From Chara braunii (taxonomy: Eukaryota > Streptophyta > Charophyceae > Charales > Characeae), in assembly GCA_003427395.1 (NCBI GenBank), contig BFEA01000031.1, forward strand, positions 3,373,407 to 3,437,406: 64,000 nucleotides of DNA, written 5' to 3'. A program made the translations under genes and the position numbers. The number at the start of each line of letters is the position of its first letter. Within the stretch, counting starts at the first letter, position 1. The notes beneath the pieces were generated by a model that was not told the DNA's origin, searched no databases, and saw nothing but the letters and a program-made list of their open reading frames with translations. Shown here in pieces: positions 29,236 through 42,151 of this stretch.

Positions 29236-30450
29236 ATTGACAGTGCGAGGAGACGGTCGTTGATCGCTTTCGAGCAGCTATGGTCTTGGCCAGAAACTTT
29301 CCAGAGGTTGTGAGGACAACACGTTGGCGATGATCTCATCCCCATGTTTGATAACCTCCTCCCAGTAACACAAAGCTCTTTCTCTCCTACTCACCTCATG
29401 GTCGTTGTTAGTGCACCACGTTCACCGTCTGCTCTCTAGCACCTCGAGAAATCGAATAACCCCATTTTTGTCGTTACAATAGTCATTTCGAGGAAGGGGT
29501 TGCACAGGAGGCGGGTCAAACGGTCACGAAGGACCTGCATAGCTTTCATCGGGGTTTTGATTGAACCAATAAATCAGACCTTCCTCAGGCAACCAGTTGT
29601 CGTCATCGCAGAACTCCTTGTACAACATGTCCGGATTATCTCCAACCATCAAAAATTTAAGCAAGTGCGGTTTCGAAATACCAGTAATGTGTGACGCAAC
29701 GCACGAGTCTACTATATTAATCCAATCTGCCATCGTATCGAGGAAAATAAATTTGGGAGGTTTTTTGTGGGATTGCTCTATGAGCTCGTAGAACTCGTCC
29801 ATAGTATAAGCGTCTATGTCTTTCGATTTCTTCGAGAAAATGCTGAAAGTAACATCAACGTCTGTATGGGTATGTCCCACCAGCATGAAACCTATTTCTA
29901 CCTCTTCGAAAACTTTGAACTTAACCAATAGTGCAGCTAGCGCATATATGTACTTGTTCTTGTTTTCCGCCAACAATTATCTGCTTGAATGCGTAAAAAC
30001 CGTGGCAGTGGCGTCCTGCTCCCTTGAATTTCGACAAGGGTTTTCATAACACAAGTAGCGACCGTGTTCGAATCGTGTTTGAAATACGGAAATCACGTGA
30101 TTACATATATACTAGGGTCTCTACCGTGTGCAATGACGCCTGTCAGATTCGTCTTCATCATCATCTCGTGCCTAAGTGTTTTCGAGTAGTTTGCCTGACC
30201 AATATGGGGGATAAATGTCTTCTTGTGATCCATGCCGTCAATGATGAGATACAAACACTCGTTCGGACGGACCATCGAATCAGTTTTCGCTCGACTATAG
30301 TCCAATCTGTGTTCAACTTGCCTCCTTTGGTGAACTTTCATATCTTCTCGAGCTTGTTCTCGATCTCGAGGAAACGCAGCATATAGTATACGTTCCTTCA
30401 GTTCATGACAGACGGCGTGTTAGAGTGCGCGAGGAAAACATGGAAAAAGT
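29236..30450 (-). pseudogene. Gene B, DUF7869-like core
   Basis: Paralogue of gene A. Blocks: YLIIDGMDHKKTFIPHIG near 30,240, MMKTNLTGVIAHGRDPSIY to a TGA near 30,095, then FLRIQADNCWRENKNKY near 29,985, VGFMLVGHTHTDVDVTFS-like near 29,880 and SKPHLLKFLM near 29,660. QTDN has become QADN, keeping the Asp. A WYWF-like block and YAGPS end at a TGA (29,524), after which homology continues (FDPPPVQPLPRNDY, ALCYWEEVIKHGDE). Further breaks lie near 30,410, where the CxxC region is scrambled. It is clearly dead. Confidence 0.7.
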
Positions 30451-31420
30451 GTTTCCGCCATAATTTATAAAAGTTGGACTCAGACACGACAGCGAGGGCA
30501 GCGACCAGAAAGTTTGATTTGATGGACTCATAAATTGATCTCTTCGTAAAAGCAGCGGGGAGTTGAAGCTTCCGTCAGGAAACCCCACCTTCGTTAGCTA
30601 CCTCATTCGGCATGCTATCCGCATGACACTCGATGAACGTTCTCACGGTGGTAAGCATAGTGACCGTTTTATTGGTTGGCCGATATCTACCCATCAGGCC
30701 ATGCTCGGAACACACATAGCCATTGTCGAAACACTTTTTGTAGCTGTAAAACGTATTACGCAAGACACCGAGTACATTGCAGTACACCTTGACGCACATC
30801 GAACGTTCCAACTCCACAGGGCAGACACATTTTTGTCCACCCTCATTTACTGTGAAATCCTTGATACTTTTCATCCACCACTCAGCTCGCTCTACCGGAC
30901 TCTTACAATACAGTCCTTGTCTAACCTTTCGCACTTACTCAGGCAACATGTCGTAACAACATCGAGCCTTGCAACATGCCATGCCGCGTACCATGAGCAG
31001 TCGTTTTTCGGACAGCATGTTTCTCGCTCTTTTGTACTGTTTTTTCCTCCTAGCATTCCTATTAGCCATGCTATACGTTCGTCTTTCGCCGGGTAGAGGT
31101 GCGAGAAAAATCTGCAGTATCGCCCTTCTCTCTGCATCACCCCTGCCAGACGCTTCCGACTCAGACTGACTCTAAATTGCTCCACAAGTGGTTAACGGGG
31201 ACCCCCACTCGCATCATCACTTCGCACTTGCGTTGGACTCGCCCGTGCTGTGGAAAGTTCCTCCGAAGAATAGTTGGTGGCAACCAACTTCGTATTACCG
31301 GAGCTAGCCCGAAGCAAAGGTCTACTGGAAGAGGACTGTTGTCCAGACAAGTAATCAGTGGCCACCAACTTATCACTCTCGTCATTAGATGTTGCGAAAG
31401 AAGCACCACTGACACGCAAC
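30451..31420 (-). pseudogene. Gene B, N-terminal module
   Basis: Contains YPGKRRTYSMANRNARRKK (about 31,100), RGMACCKARCC (about 30,985), then VRKVRQGLYCKSPVERAEWW, CPVELERSMCVKVYCNVLGV, NTFYSYKKC and PNEVANEGG to a TGA at 30,575, after which the frame continues RKLQLPAAFTKRSIYESI. Upstream, the linker encodes two family-4 palindromes as DKLVATDY and TKLVATNY. The cysteine cluster and the basic PGKRR patch align with gene C (PGERRPYSMANR) and with gene A. Several stops and frame changes mean no product. Confidence 0.65.
31271..31371. repeat. Family-4 palindromes (core GGTGGC)
   Basis: AGTTGGTGGCAACCAACTT at 31,272-31,290 and AAGT-AATCA-GTGGCCACCAACTT at 31,349-31,371. A decayed copy, AAGTTGGTTGACACCAA, lies at 28,184. 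All three lie in gene B territory. Confidence 0.75.
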
Positions 31421-32036
31421 TGTTGTGCGCCGAAGTTGTGGGGTGCACCTCGTCAGGAATGTGGAACTTGATCCGGGAGGGAGACGTTTCTTCGCCCGCG
31501 GACGGTGTCGCGAAATCCGTAGGCAGTTGGATGCAACCACCAAAGCTCTCACGAAAAGCGAGACTTCGTTTTCTGGGGAAAGCTGCAGCGGAATGTTGGA
31601 ACAACGAACTGTCCGAAGAGCTCGCCGGGGCCAAGTCCAGGTGTTGTAGCTGGTAATGCAAGTCGATGGCTTGTTCAGTTTCCATAGCCCGGTTCATGCG
31701 GCCGTTCGCCGAGCCGTCCTTGGCGCCGTCATGTAACCGTCGGTCCAGCGGATGCGATTCCCGTCAACGAAATCGATTAAACTCTCCAGTGCGGATTGAA
31801 CGGGTCATTCGAATTCGTCTCCACAGCCTGCAAAACAACGGAGCAAACTGTAAGCACGATTACTAAAGAATTAAGGGCTAACCCCCCCCCCCCCCCTTCC
31901 CCAGATCCTATTCATGGCGCAGCAGCGGGCGAGCTCGTCTGTAGGCGATTAGAGCCCCTGCAAATAAATTAATGCAAATGGAAGGCGCGTTTTGGCAGAT
32001 GGGTGGCACGAACGATTTGACAAACCACAACATGCG
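31421..32036. other. No further gene seen; poly-C at 31,882-31,896
   Basis: This may include the 5' end of gene B (minus strand, Ser/Pro-rich frames to about 31,700), but no start codon can be chosen with confidence. A run of 15 C follows at 31,882. Confidence 0.4.
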
Positions 32037-35000
32037 AAGTGCGCCGACATCCGAACTTGGCAGAGATCGAAGTCCTTTGAATGCATTAATTGCATGTGCC
32101 GAAGGACACCCAAATTTTTCGTGCATCCACCTTGGCGTTAAGAATTGCGCCGATAGAAAACAGAGACACCCTTCCCCCTTTTGCTTTTTATACTTTTATA
32201 GTTGGACGTTGAAGTTCGCAACAACTATCAAAGTCAACCTCCTTGACCTTTTTAAAGGCCTCCGTAGATGGAACTCAGCTGCTACAAAGGGCCTTGGCCC
32301 GCCCACCCGTCACTCCCGCAGGTAGCTGAAGAGGGTAGGTCCCTCAATCGTCTTGGTGGTTGTTTAGCGCCGAGAGGCAAGTCCCCCAAGGCGGGTGTCA
32401 ACCGACACTTGAGTGTCGAATGAGACCCTCGACAACGCCGAGGGCCACGCGAGTATGGACAGCATATAACATGTCATTGTTTCGACAACTTGCGAACTCA
32501 TGCATGGCTAGTCGTTATGAGGAAGCTTGTGTCCGACCCACATTTATAGATGTCTACCTCGCGCTGCCTCTAAGTGGTTGGTGACATTTGGTTATGGGTC
32601 GGACACCCCACGGGCCTGGCTTGAATCTTTGTTGTTAATTTGTCGACCTATTTTTTTTTGTGTTGCTTGACTTGCGCCCAGGAGGACGTGTCCTATCATG
32701 AATTAGACGTACACAAGGAACGGTCCAACTGTCGCGGATTACAGAAGTCTGCCGGGATCCGAACTTGGCAGAAATCGAATCGACGGCAAACCGGTTATCA
32801 ATCGGTCGCTGTGAACTGACTCTCGACCAATCGTCATTACGAATGCAAGGCTATGAGAGGTTGGAGACAAGAGAAAACATGGCTTAATGATCCTCAGGCG
32901 ACCCCCACAAACCCCGACTAATTGCACATCGATTTGGAGGCTGTGTGCTGGGACTCCAAGCCTTTGCAGCCCGCGCGGCCTCGACACCGAAGCGCCTTCG
33001 CACGTGAACGACAATAATGACTGCCACCGTCAGCACCCCCTATATACCCCAATTACGACAATACACACGGCGAGCTTGATTGCGCACCCATAGCTCCCCG
33101 ACAACGAAAACACACGCGATGGACCAGGCCGTAGAAAAGGATGGTTAGCATCACCCGGAACTCGAAAGTTCGTCGTGATCCGGACTCGGTGGTTGCTGAT
33201 GGTGCCATGAACGTGTTCACGGTCTGCCGCTGTCAGAAGAAAGGCTAGTCGTGGGTGCACCACCTCACAAATTGTCGCAGCGCGGCCCCCAAAAGACCCC
33301 TATAAACACCGATTCTCCCTATCGACAAAACGAGCACGTGTTGTGTCCGAGTCACAACTATCATAATACGCGCTGAGCCACGACGGGTAGAATTTGTCCG
33401 TGTCCGTGTCACAAGTGTCATAATCCGCCCTGATTTTGACAGGTATCGGTAGAACAACGTGTGGAACTCCAAGATCTAGGCGGCGCGGAGAAGAAAATAT
33501 AACCATGGCGGAAAGACCCCCCTGGAACCCCAACAAATCCCGATCCGTGTAATCGACAAGGCGAACTCCGACTTGTGCGATGGCAACGTCGACACACGAC
33601 CTCGCGAACCGCAAAGCACGCCAGGGCACAAGCATGTCAGCGACTAAACTACACGTATCGCGACGATTGCTTTTCTTAAAGGGCAAAGATTCAACGAAGA
33701 TCGACTGCAGACCGGAAATGGACCCGGCCACTGACACCGTCGTCAACCCCAATAAACCCCTATAAGGGCAATTTACAAGGCGAGCACTTTTGCGCACCAC
33801 CAGACCTCCTCCAATGAAAACACATGGGAAAGTCAAAGCCGTTGAAAATGATGGTCAGATTTACGCGGAGCCTCAAAGTCCACCGGGATCCGAACTTGGC
33901 GGGTGCCGGAGTAGCAAGGAACTGGTTTTCGCGCGGCCGGTGATATTGGAAGGTAGGGTCAACGGGTGCAAACAAGGAACGCTATGTGTGGACACACAGA
34001 AGAAAGGCTCTTCTACTCCAAGTGTCCGTTGGACGAGAGCACGCACAGAAGAAAGGGTAGTGGTGGATGCACCACCTTACAAATCGGCGCAGCGCGACCC
34101 CAAATTGACCCTTATAAACACCGATTATCCCCATCGTCAAAGCGAGCTCGTGCTGTGTTCCAGTCACAGCTACCAGTAGAAGAGCTCGTGGAACTCGTAC
34201 ATCTCCACGGCGCGGACAAGAAAAATGTAGAAATGGATGAAAGACCCCCCCTGCAACCCCTACAAACCCCGATTCGTCTAATCGACAAGGCGACCCTTGA
34301 TTCACGCGCTGGCAACGTCGACGTGGGACAATGTGAACCGGAAAGCACGCCAAAACACGAGCATGTCTGCGACAAGACTCCACGCATCGCGGCGGTTAAA
34401 CCCCTTGGAGGGCAACAAAGATCGACGGCAGACCAATAACAGACCCGGTCACTGTCACCGACGGCAACCCCCATAAACCCCTACAAGGCGAGCAATTTTG
34501 TGCACCCCCAATCCTCTCGCAATCAACTCACATGCGAAGGTCCAGGCCTCATGCAAAGGACGGTTAGATTTGTGCGGATCCTCAAGTCCGCCGGGATCCG
34601 AACTTGGCGGGTGCCAGTGTTGCGAGTAACAGGTTTTCGCGCGGTTGCAGCTATTGGAATGGGTGGTTGGCGGTTGCACAAAAGGCAGGCTATGCGTGGG
34701 CGCACCACATCTCAGAACAGTTCATCGTCGCCCACAACCGACCCCCACAAACCCCGATTATCTGTGCCCTCACTGCGGATTTCTGTGGGATGAAATTTGT
34801 TCGAATTAGCGCGGGAATTCGGCTGCTTGCAAGTCCGGATCGCGACGAACTTCGAGGTCTGCGTCATGTTCGCCACATCAGGGGTTCCAACGATCGTACG
34901 AACATGTTCGCCGTTGTGCCTGCTAAAGCTGGCAATGGAACCAAACTGCAAGTGGCCACAGTCCTGTGACGCCTTGCGCTGCGGGCAGTGCAACCAAAAT

Positions 35001-37165
35001 CCACATTACACCAGTGGCCACAGTCGAAGTCAGGAACGCCTAAAAACCCCGTTTCGAAGCATCAAATCGAAGAGCGCGTGGGACTCCAAGTTCTTTGTGG
35101 CGTGAAAAAGAAAACTAAGACCATCGCTGGTGGACCCCCCTGCACCCCAACAAACCCCGATTCGTGTAATCGACAAGACGAGCTCCGATTTGCACGCTGC
35201 CAACGTCGACATACGACAGCGGGAACCGCGAAGCACGCCGAGAGACAGGCATGTCAGCGACCAGATTGCACGCATCGCGATGATGACACCGCTTGGAGGG
35301 CAAGGAAGACCGACCGCAGAACGAAAATGGAGCCGGCCACTGACACCGCCGACAACCCCCACAAACCCCTATAACGCAATTCTAAAAGCGAGCACTTTAG
35401 CGCACCCAAAGGCCTCTGATAATCAGAACACATGCGATAGTCCAGGCCGTTGAAAAGGGCGGTTAAATTTACGCAAAACCTCAAAGTCCGCCGGACCTCG
35501 AACTTGGTTGTTGATGGAGTGGCGAGGAACCGTTTTTTGCGCGGCATATCGGATATTGGAAGGGTGGGTCAGGAAGTGCTCAGAAGGAAGTTCAAGGAAT
35601 GCTATGGCATAATGCGTGGCTGCTGCTTACAAATGTCTGTTGGACGAGAGCACGCACAAAAGAGAGGCTAGTCGTAGGTGCACCACGTTAGAAATCGACG
35701 CAGCGCGGCCCCCAATAGACCCCTATAGACACCGATTCTCCCCATCGACAAAGCGAGCTCGTGCGGTGATTAAGTCACAAATGTTGTGATCCGCGATGAT
35801 ATTGACAGTTATCAGCACTACAGCGAGTGAGACCCCAAGTTCTTCGCGGCGCGGAAAAGAAAAATATGACCATGGCTGGTGGACCCCCCTGCAACCCCAT
35901 CAAACCACGATTCGTCCAGTCGACAAGGAGAGGTCCGATTCGCTCGCTGCCAACGTCGACATATGAAATCGCGAATAGCAAAGCACGCTGAGACACGGAA
36001 ATGTCAGCGACCAGATTGCACGCATGTCGATGATGACACCACCGTCGGCAACCCCATTAAACCCCCATAAGGCAATTCTCAAGGCAAGCACTTTTGCGCA
36101 CCCAAAGGTCTCTAGCGACCAAAACACAAGCGAAAGTCCAGGCCGTTGGAAAGGGCGGTCAGATTCACGGCGAACCTCAAAGTCCGCAGGGATCCGAACT
36201 TGGCGGTCGCCAGAGTAGCGAGGAACTGGTTTCTGCGCAACAACTCGCACATTGGACGGGCTGGTCAGCGGAAAATACGACGGTGGAGCTGTTTCGTGCG
36301 TGGTTGCAGAGGTCGTACTGTTGGACGAGCGGCTTCTGAAATCCACATCTAAGCGTCGGTGGACCGAAGCAAAACCCTTTGTTAAGTACCCTCAAACAAC
36401 CCCTAGGAACCCCAATTATTCCCACGGACAAGGCGAACTCGCACTCGGGCGATGGCAGGTTTTACAGCCAGGACCATGGGGCTCAACAAAATTCGCCAAG
36501 ATCTGAACTTGCCCGCGGTGTCACAGAGTGACCACGAACGGGTGCCAACCGCGAAGTTCGCCTGGATCCGAACTTGACAGCGATTGGTGCGTGTCGATCG
36601 AGAGCAAGACACGTTTTGTTTTTGCTGCGGGCCCTGCGATTGGACTGTTTTTTGCGGCAACAACAATCGAAGGCCAGTCATGTAGTCGGGACTCCCAAAA
36701 GACCCCTATAAACCGTCAGTCATTTCCGTCTGAGCGGGCCACACAGGAAACGGAACGCCCGCGCGGTCGCGAAGAGCAAAGAACACGGCAGATTCCCTTT
36801 GTGTCATATCGTGCGCCGACGCTGGAAGCGTGCGATTTCAGCGATGCGATCGAAACAACGCACGTTTGCAGGAACACGACAATAATCACCTGAGCAGCTC
36901 GCTACTTCGCATGCGCCAAATTGCAAGTCCGCCGGGATCCGAACTCCGTGTTATCGCCCTCGCACGGTGGCAACTGGCAGGGTGTTCGGAGCTATCGATC
37001 CCACCCCCGAAAGCTGGAAACCCTGTTCCGCAGAAGCTAGTCATCAGGGCAATGGGGGACGCCGTTGTAACTGCAAGCGCGAAACCGATAACCGCCAACC
37101 AAAAAACAACGAGTCATATACGATTACCTAGCGAAAAGGGAAGTTCGGATACCGGCGACCTACAA
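32037..37165. repeat. Satellite of about 700-bp units with family-2 palindromes
   Basis: Family-2 palindromes (AAGTCCG, centre CCGGGATC, CGAACTT) at 32,037, 32,743, 33,162, 33,876, 34,584, 34,829, 35,478, 36,180, 36,553, 36,921 and, reversed, 37,143. Major spacing is about 700 bp. Units also share a CCCCCCTGCAACCCC block, CCCCGATTCGTGTAATCGAC, and CCAACGTCGACATACGA, repeated near 33,515, 34,247, 35,135 and 35,885. All long open frames here (33,300-33,836, 33,966-34,439 and others) run through these repeats and are not genes. Confidence 0.85.
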
Positions 37166-37429
37166 CAATCATGCACTGTGCTCTCATGGGCGCGTGCTCT
37201 CCCCACGACCACGCGACGGCAACGCAACGACACTTTCTGACAGCAGAGAGAAGTTTCCCGGAGGAGACCGCATTGTTCGTTATTTAACGAGGCCATCGTT
37301 TCGTGTTGATGTTCTCGCCACGAAACAAGCGGCGCTCACGCCGAAGAAACGATATCATCATTGCAGCGAGCGGTGGTGTCGTTCTCCATCCCGCGCACAC
37401 CTGTGTGTCCGAAACCACGTTCAACGGGG

Positions 37430-37500
37430 TTTTCGAGTTGAACGGTTCAACTCCCCTTGAACCGCCGTTTCAACTCCACGTTTTACCCCGTTACAACGTG
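37430..37500. repeat. Short inverted-repeat cluster, GTTGAAC/GTTCAAC
   Basis: GAGTTGAACGGTTCAACTC is a 19-bp near-perfect palindrome at about 37,434, followed by CCTTGAACCGCCGTTTCAACTCC and AACGTGGTTGAACTC. Related motifs occur at 45,470 and 47,090, each beside AT-rich and homopolymer sequence. Confidence 0.7.
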
Positions 37501-37679
37501 GTTGAACTCAGCCCGCAGATATTGTTTTTGCAGGCAAAAATTTGTAAAAAAAAAGAAAAACATATGGGGGTGTAGATTGTTTTGCTCTCTATATCCCCAT
37601 ATTTTTATTTTTATTTTTTGAGCATTTAAATTATTTTTAAAAAATCAAAAACAAAACCAGACTCAAAACACATAGATTT

Positions 37680-37872
37680 TTTTTTCTTTTTTCTTCTTCT
37701 TTGATTGATGAATAGACTGACTCATTGATTGATTGATTGATTGGTGGGGGATGCGTCGCCCCCCCCACCCCCACCCCTACCCAATCAGACACACACACAT
37801 ACACACACACACACACACACTCTTACTTGCGCCGGGTTTGAAAGCGGCCTTTTTCGGTTTTTATTTTTATTT

Positions 37873-37913
<41 letters not shown>

Positions 37914-38175
37914 GGGGGATGGGTCGCCCACCAAGTTTTTATTTTTACTACCCCGAAGTTGCGCGGGCGAAAGCGGGTTTTCCCGCTTTTTTTTTCTTTT
38001 TTCTTTTTTTTTCTTTTTTGATTGATTGATTGATTGATTGATTGGTAGGGGATGGGTCGCACCCCCACCGCCCACCCAGACCCATCCCCTACCAATCAAT
38101 CAATCAATCAACCAATCAAAAAAGAAAAAAAAAGAAAAAAAAAAAAGCCCGCTTTCGCCCACGCAACTTCGGCAT

Positions 38176-38221
<46 letters not shown>

Positions 38222-38278
38222 ATTGGGTGGGGGGTGGGGGGGCGACCCATCCCCTACCAATCAATCAATCACTCAATT

Positions 38279-38320
<42 letters not shown>

Positions 38321-38390
38321 GAAAAAAAGTGAAAAATTATTTATTGATTGATTGGTAGGGGAGGGGTCGCCCCCCCACCCCCCACCCAAN
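37680..38390. repeat. (ATTG)n arrays with a GGGGATGGGTCGC core and a large hairpin
   Basis: Five copies of ATTGGT(A/G)GGGGATGGGTCGC, in both orientations, near 37,738, 37,908, 38,039, 38,240 and 38,351, each beside (ATTG)n or (CAAT)n. At 37,960-38,174 two copies face each other: GAAGTTGCGCGGGCGAAAGC at the left and its inverted partner GCTTTCGCCCACGCAACTTC at the right, with T-rich/A-rich and (ATTG)/(CAAT) segments also pairing, arms about 100 bp. A TG microsatellite (38,176-38,219) sits at the right foot. Confidence 0.85.
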
Positions 38391-38437
38391 NNNNNNNNNN
38401 NNNNNNNNNNNNNNNNNNNNNNNNNNNNNNNNNNNNN

Positions 38438-38495
<58 letters not shown>
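38390..38495. repeat. Assembly gap and (CA)n microsatellite
   Basis: N from 38,390 to 38,437, then CTCTCT and CA repeats to 38,495. Confidence 0.95.
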
Positions 38496-38496
<1 letters not shown>

Positions 38497-38778
38497 AGAG
38501 TCTCTCTCTTTGCTTATGACGGGGTCTGAATCCCTATCATCGTGCTGTTGGTATTTACTGCGATTCCCAGCATGCTGTGAGTTTATGCTTGGATCCTTAT
38601 TCAATACTGTCAGTGGACGTTTGTTTTAAAAAAAAGGGAGTTCTCAATGATGTATTCGTCTTGGTGTACAGATGTGTTGTTCCAGGTGTATGGGTAATGA
38701 CATCCTCACTACACGTATTGCCCTCCGTGTGTACAGGTTCCTCCTCCAACGTTTTCGGAGAATGGATGGTACACCGAT

Positions 38779-40813
38779 TTGCTACCGGGTGCGGAATGGC
38801 TGGATACGTTTCCGGCACCTGCTCGTCCTACACAGGCACTCATCTCCCTTGCACCGCCCAGAATCCTGGAGTTTGTTCGGTTGCACTCCGTCGGCACCTC
38901 TCCACCTTTAATCACTAGTTTATCCTTTGACCTGTGGTCGGATCTCCTATGGACCGCCACCAATGACAAACCTGCGTTTCTCAATCTCACCAAATATCTG
39001 GTCACCCAGGTGAAGGAGATTGTAGAGGAGGATGAGTTAGTGTCTGTCTGTATCGATGCGAACATTGCTATGAAGGAGAAGATCTTTGTTGATCTCTTTG
39101 GTGCTGAGTCTAATTTTCACTCTGGCTTGGTCTAGTGAGAAGGCGCTTACGGAGAACACAGACTTGATTAAAGGTAACTACCCACTCACTCCTGACAGGA
39201 TGAAGCTCCCCGTCATCGGAGACTTTGATCGTTCCAAATACAGTGTTTCTCCTTCTGCCCTTGCTATTCGCGGCTTTTTGGCCCCCAAGCAGCAATCGCT
39301 CATGGCGGAGCTGAAACGAATTTGGAACGTCGGGCGTCCGTATCTGAAGTGTCAGTGTGTTGCTGAGGGAAAGAGGGACTGTGTAAGAACATTTCGTGGT
39401 TTGACCACGTGATGTGGTATCTATTGTCTGACCTGCAGGACTCGTTTCCCGAGGCTCCTTCTTTGAAGGCTCGTGCTCGTGCATTTCGGGTCAGAGCCAA
39501 GACCACCTGGAGAGCCGCCTTTCTTGCATCTGTGGTCTTTTCTCATATGAGGGATGTGATGGTTAAGATGGCCTACAGTGTGGCGGTGGACCCGTCCAGA
39601 ACAGCATAGAACATCCTGGATGATCCTACGATTATGCTTCACAAATTTCCCAGGACTATGGCGAAGCTCATGCTCCCCGCCCGCTATGTCCGCAGTGCGG
39701 AGAAAAGGAGGAAGGAGGTGGTCTCTGCATCTGCGGCAAAAAGGAAGAAGAAGACTCAGCCTTCTATTCTGGAGTTCTAAGTTCTCCCCGCGCAGGAGGA
39801 CTGCCGCACTCCAAGTGATGACGTGTCAGCTCATGCTGATCTGGGCACTCCTGCGTCTTCGTCCATTACCATCCAGGACGAGGGGCAGGCTTCGGCTTGC
39901 AGCAGGCCATTGAGAAGGAGCCCTAGGGGTCTTGGTCTCGCCAGGGCTTCCCTGTTTAAGTTCTAATAACTGTCAGGATGTGTATGTGGCCTTGTGTACA
40001 GGAATGTTCAGGGGAGGAGAGGGGGCTCATGACTCCTGACTTCGCTGGCCGAGTTAAGTGGCAGAAGTCCCCGGTAGATAGGAGGGAGTGCTTCGTGCAT
40101 ATCTTGTACACGAGCACGATCATGGACACTGTCCACTTGAGAGCTATCCTTGAAAAGGCTGTGGAACTATTCTTCCCTCGTGAGGCCATTGGATTACTAT
40201 CCCTCATCGTCATCGGTTGAACATATATGTCCTCTCTTGAAAATGTTTTGTACAGGCCTGCTTCTGTGTTTCGTGACTTTAATCTGGATGAATGGATGCA
40301 TTTTTGTGAAGGATTTTCCTCCTGTTTTTGTTACACGAGAAGATTCATACCTTTACACCATCCCTGCACTGAATCCATGATGCAACCATTCTCTTCTCTA
40401 TCCTCCCACGTCCTTTCACTGGACCCAGGGATCCCAGCGCTCCCCAAGCTGAGTGAGCTCATGTCCATGGGATTGAACCATATTCCCTCAACGCCTCGCA
40501 ACCCCCATGCTGCCTGTCACGAATTCTTTAAGGCTTGGCGAACTGGGTATGATATCCCGACCTTCGGAGTTTGTTTCTAAGGAATTACGTTCTCAATTGG
40601 GCTTCCTTCAAATGAAAAGACACCAGGAACCCCCTGGTTTATTGGATACCCATGCGGTCAGGCATGAGATGGATTTTTTGTCAAAACGATTATATATTGC
40701 AGGGACTGATAAATCTGCTAATACCACATCCTTCGTCTGCATTCATCTCATAAGGAAACTGACATTGGAGCGTCTTAGTAGCAAAGATTTCGTTTCGGTC
40801 TCCATTTCTGCTA
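38779..40813 (+). pseudogene. Penelope-like element, 5' coding part, fragmented
   Basis: Coding-like sequence in shifting frames ahead of the reverse transcriptase. Blocks: LPGAEWLDTFPAP and ILEFVRLHSVGTSP (38,780-38,900), LVSVCIDANIAMKEKIF (to 39,110), TPDRMKLPVIGDFDRS (39,190), RTMAKLMLPARYVRSAEKRR (39,650) and a Lys-rich stretch ending KKKTQPSILEF. From 40,227: ASVFRDFNLDEWMHFCEGF and LMSMGLNHIPSTPRN, then in another frame LYIAGTDKSANTTSFVCIHL near 40,690, matching the 'GLN-F-x-P' and 'DK-x-x-N-x-x-x-V' blocks that precede the palm in this reverse-transcriptase clade. At least four frame changes and several stops are present. Confidence 0.6.
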
Positions 40814-42151
40814 ATGAAATTTTGGATGAAGCGTCGTCTTCTCTATATGAGTTTCCCCACTCTGTCGCTTGGCCCAAGGAAGCTTCCTTACCTAATGGCC
40901 CTCTATAAACCCCACAAATTGGCATTTCGATGGCTTACCAATGCCTCGCTGTCTTTTCTCACTCCGATTGCTCGCCTATGCGATGCGGTCCTGAAATGCC
41001 TCTGCCCTCTCGTTATGGCCCGCTGCAAGGAAATTACGGATGGGTTGAAACAGTTTCACGGGGTTCACACTTCTATCTGGTGGGCTGTTGACTCAGTTCA
41101 GGATTATTGTTACGACATCCCGGACAAGGTGTTTTCTGTATTTTCTGCTGACATCACGAGGTGTTTTAAAACCATTCCCATAGACTCGTCGAAGGATAGC
41201 CTTTCCACTGCTGTGTCGTTCTTTGCGAATGTTGCATTCAGAATGGCGCAACCCAGGAAGGATGGTGTCTTGGTGAAGTGTAAAGCACACGGGGATGGGT
41301 GTTTTTCCTGTTCATTTGTCAAAGAAAGGGTGAATACGGCGGCCTCTTCGTCTACTTTCTGGCTCTCCTGTGAGGACGTTGTGAAATTGACGAAGTGGCT
41401 GCTTTCCCATTGCTTCGCATCCTTTGGTAGATGTTTGTGGAGACAAGGAGCTGGGATCCCCATGGGCCTCCCATGCGCCCCTCTTTGGTGCACAATCTAT
41501 TTTTTTAAATATTAGTATGCCCTGATTATGCATCTTGTGGATCGCAGAGCCTTCCACCTTCTCCCCTTGTTCAAGCATGCATTCAGGTATATTGACGATC
41601 TGCACTCTCTGAATAATCCGTTTATTATGAAATTCCTTAACGGCCCCTCCGATAATGAGGACGATGGATTTTTCTCTCTTTACCCCAAGCACCTCATTGA
41701 GATCAAGAACCAAACCGAACTGTTCGAGCTAACCCCAAGTGGTGAGATCTATGGCCAAAAATCTCAATTCCTGAATGTGGAAATTGTGGTCACATCGGAT
41801 TCCTCAGGGAGCTTCTACACTACCAAATTCGACAAGCGTCTGCGCCTGAATTTTCCTGTGGTGAGATACGTTAAGTATAATTCTAATCGACCAGTTCAGC
41901 AATCACTGAACATTATCATACCACAGGTTGCTTCAGTTCTTGTACTCTGCACTGAGCCGCGCAACGCTGTCGAGGAGGTCCTTCGTATTGTTAAGTACAT
42001 GATTAATAATGGGTTCCCGCTGAGCGGATGCTTGAACCGAGTTTATCGTGTCCTTAAATACCCTAAACTTTTTTTCTCTCCTAGGGTGGATGTTGCTACG
42101 ACAAGGCTTCACTTCCAGGTATGTTCTCTTACACCAACTTCTCATCCCTAG
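40814..42151 (+). pseudogene. Reverse transcriptase palm of a Penelope-like element
   Basis: One frame, about 445 codons, broken only by TAG at 41,513-41,515 (FFKY*YALIMH, where the family has Glu; GAG to TAG fits). Motifs: LPYLMALYKPHK and FRWLTNAS (40,890-40,950), motif A FSADITRCF (41,140), motif B AGIPMGLPCAPLW (41,450), motif C FRYIDDL (41,588) with both catalytic Asp, and FLNVEI (41,775). Then a KFDKRLRLNFPVVRY and QSLNIIIPQVASVLVLCT tail resembles the conserved region after the palm in Penelope-like elements. No GIY-YIG endonuclease is visible downstream to 42,300, so this is either an EN-lacking type or truncated. A frameshift near 40,880 separates it from the upstream part. Confidence 0.8.

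Noticed and set aside
33300-34474. Open frames of 100-180 codons on both strands
   Set aside because: They run through the 700-bp satellite units and recur with them; no domain or codon bias.
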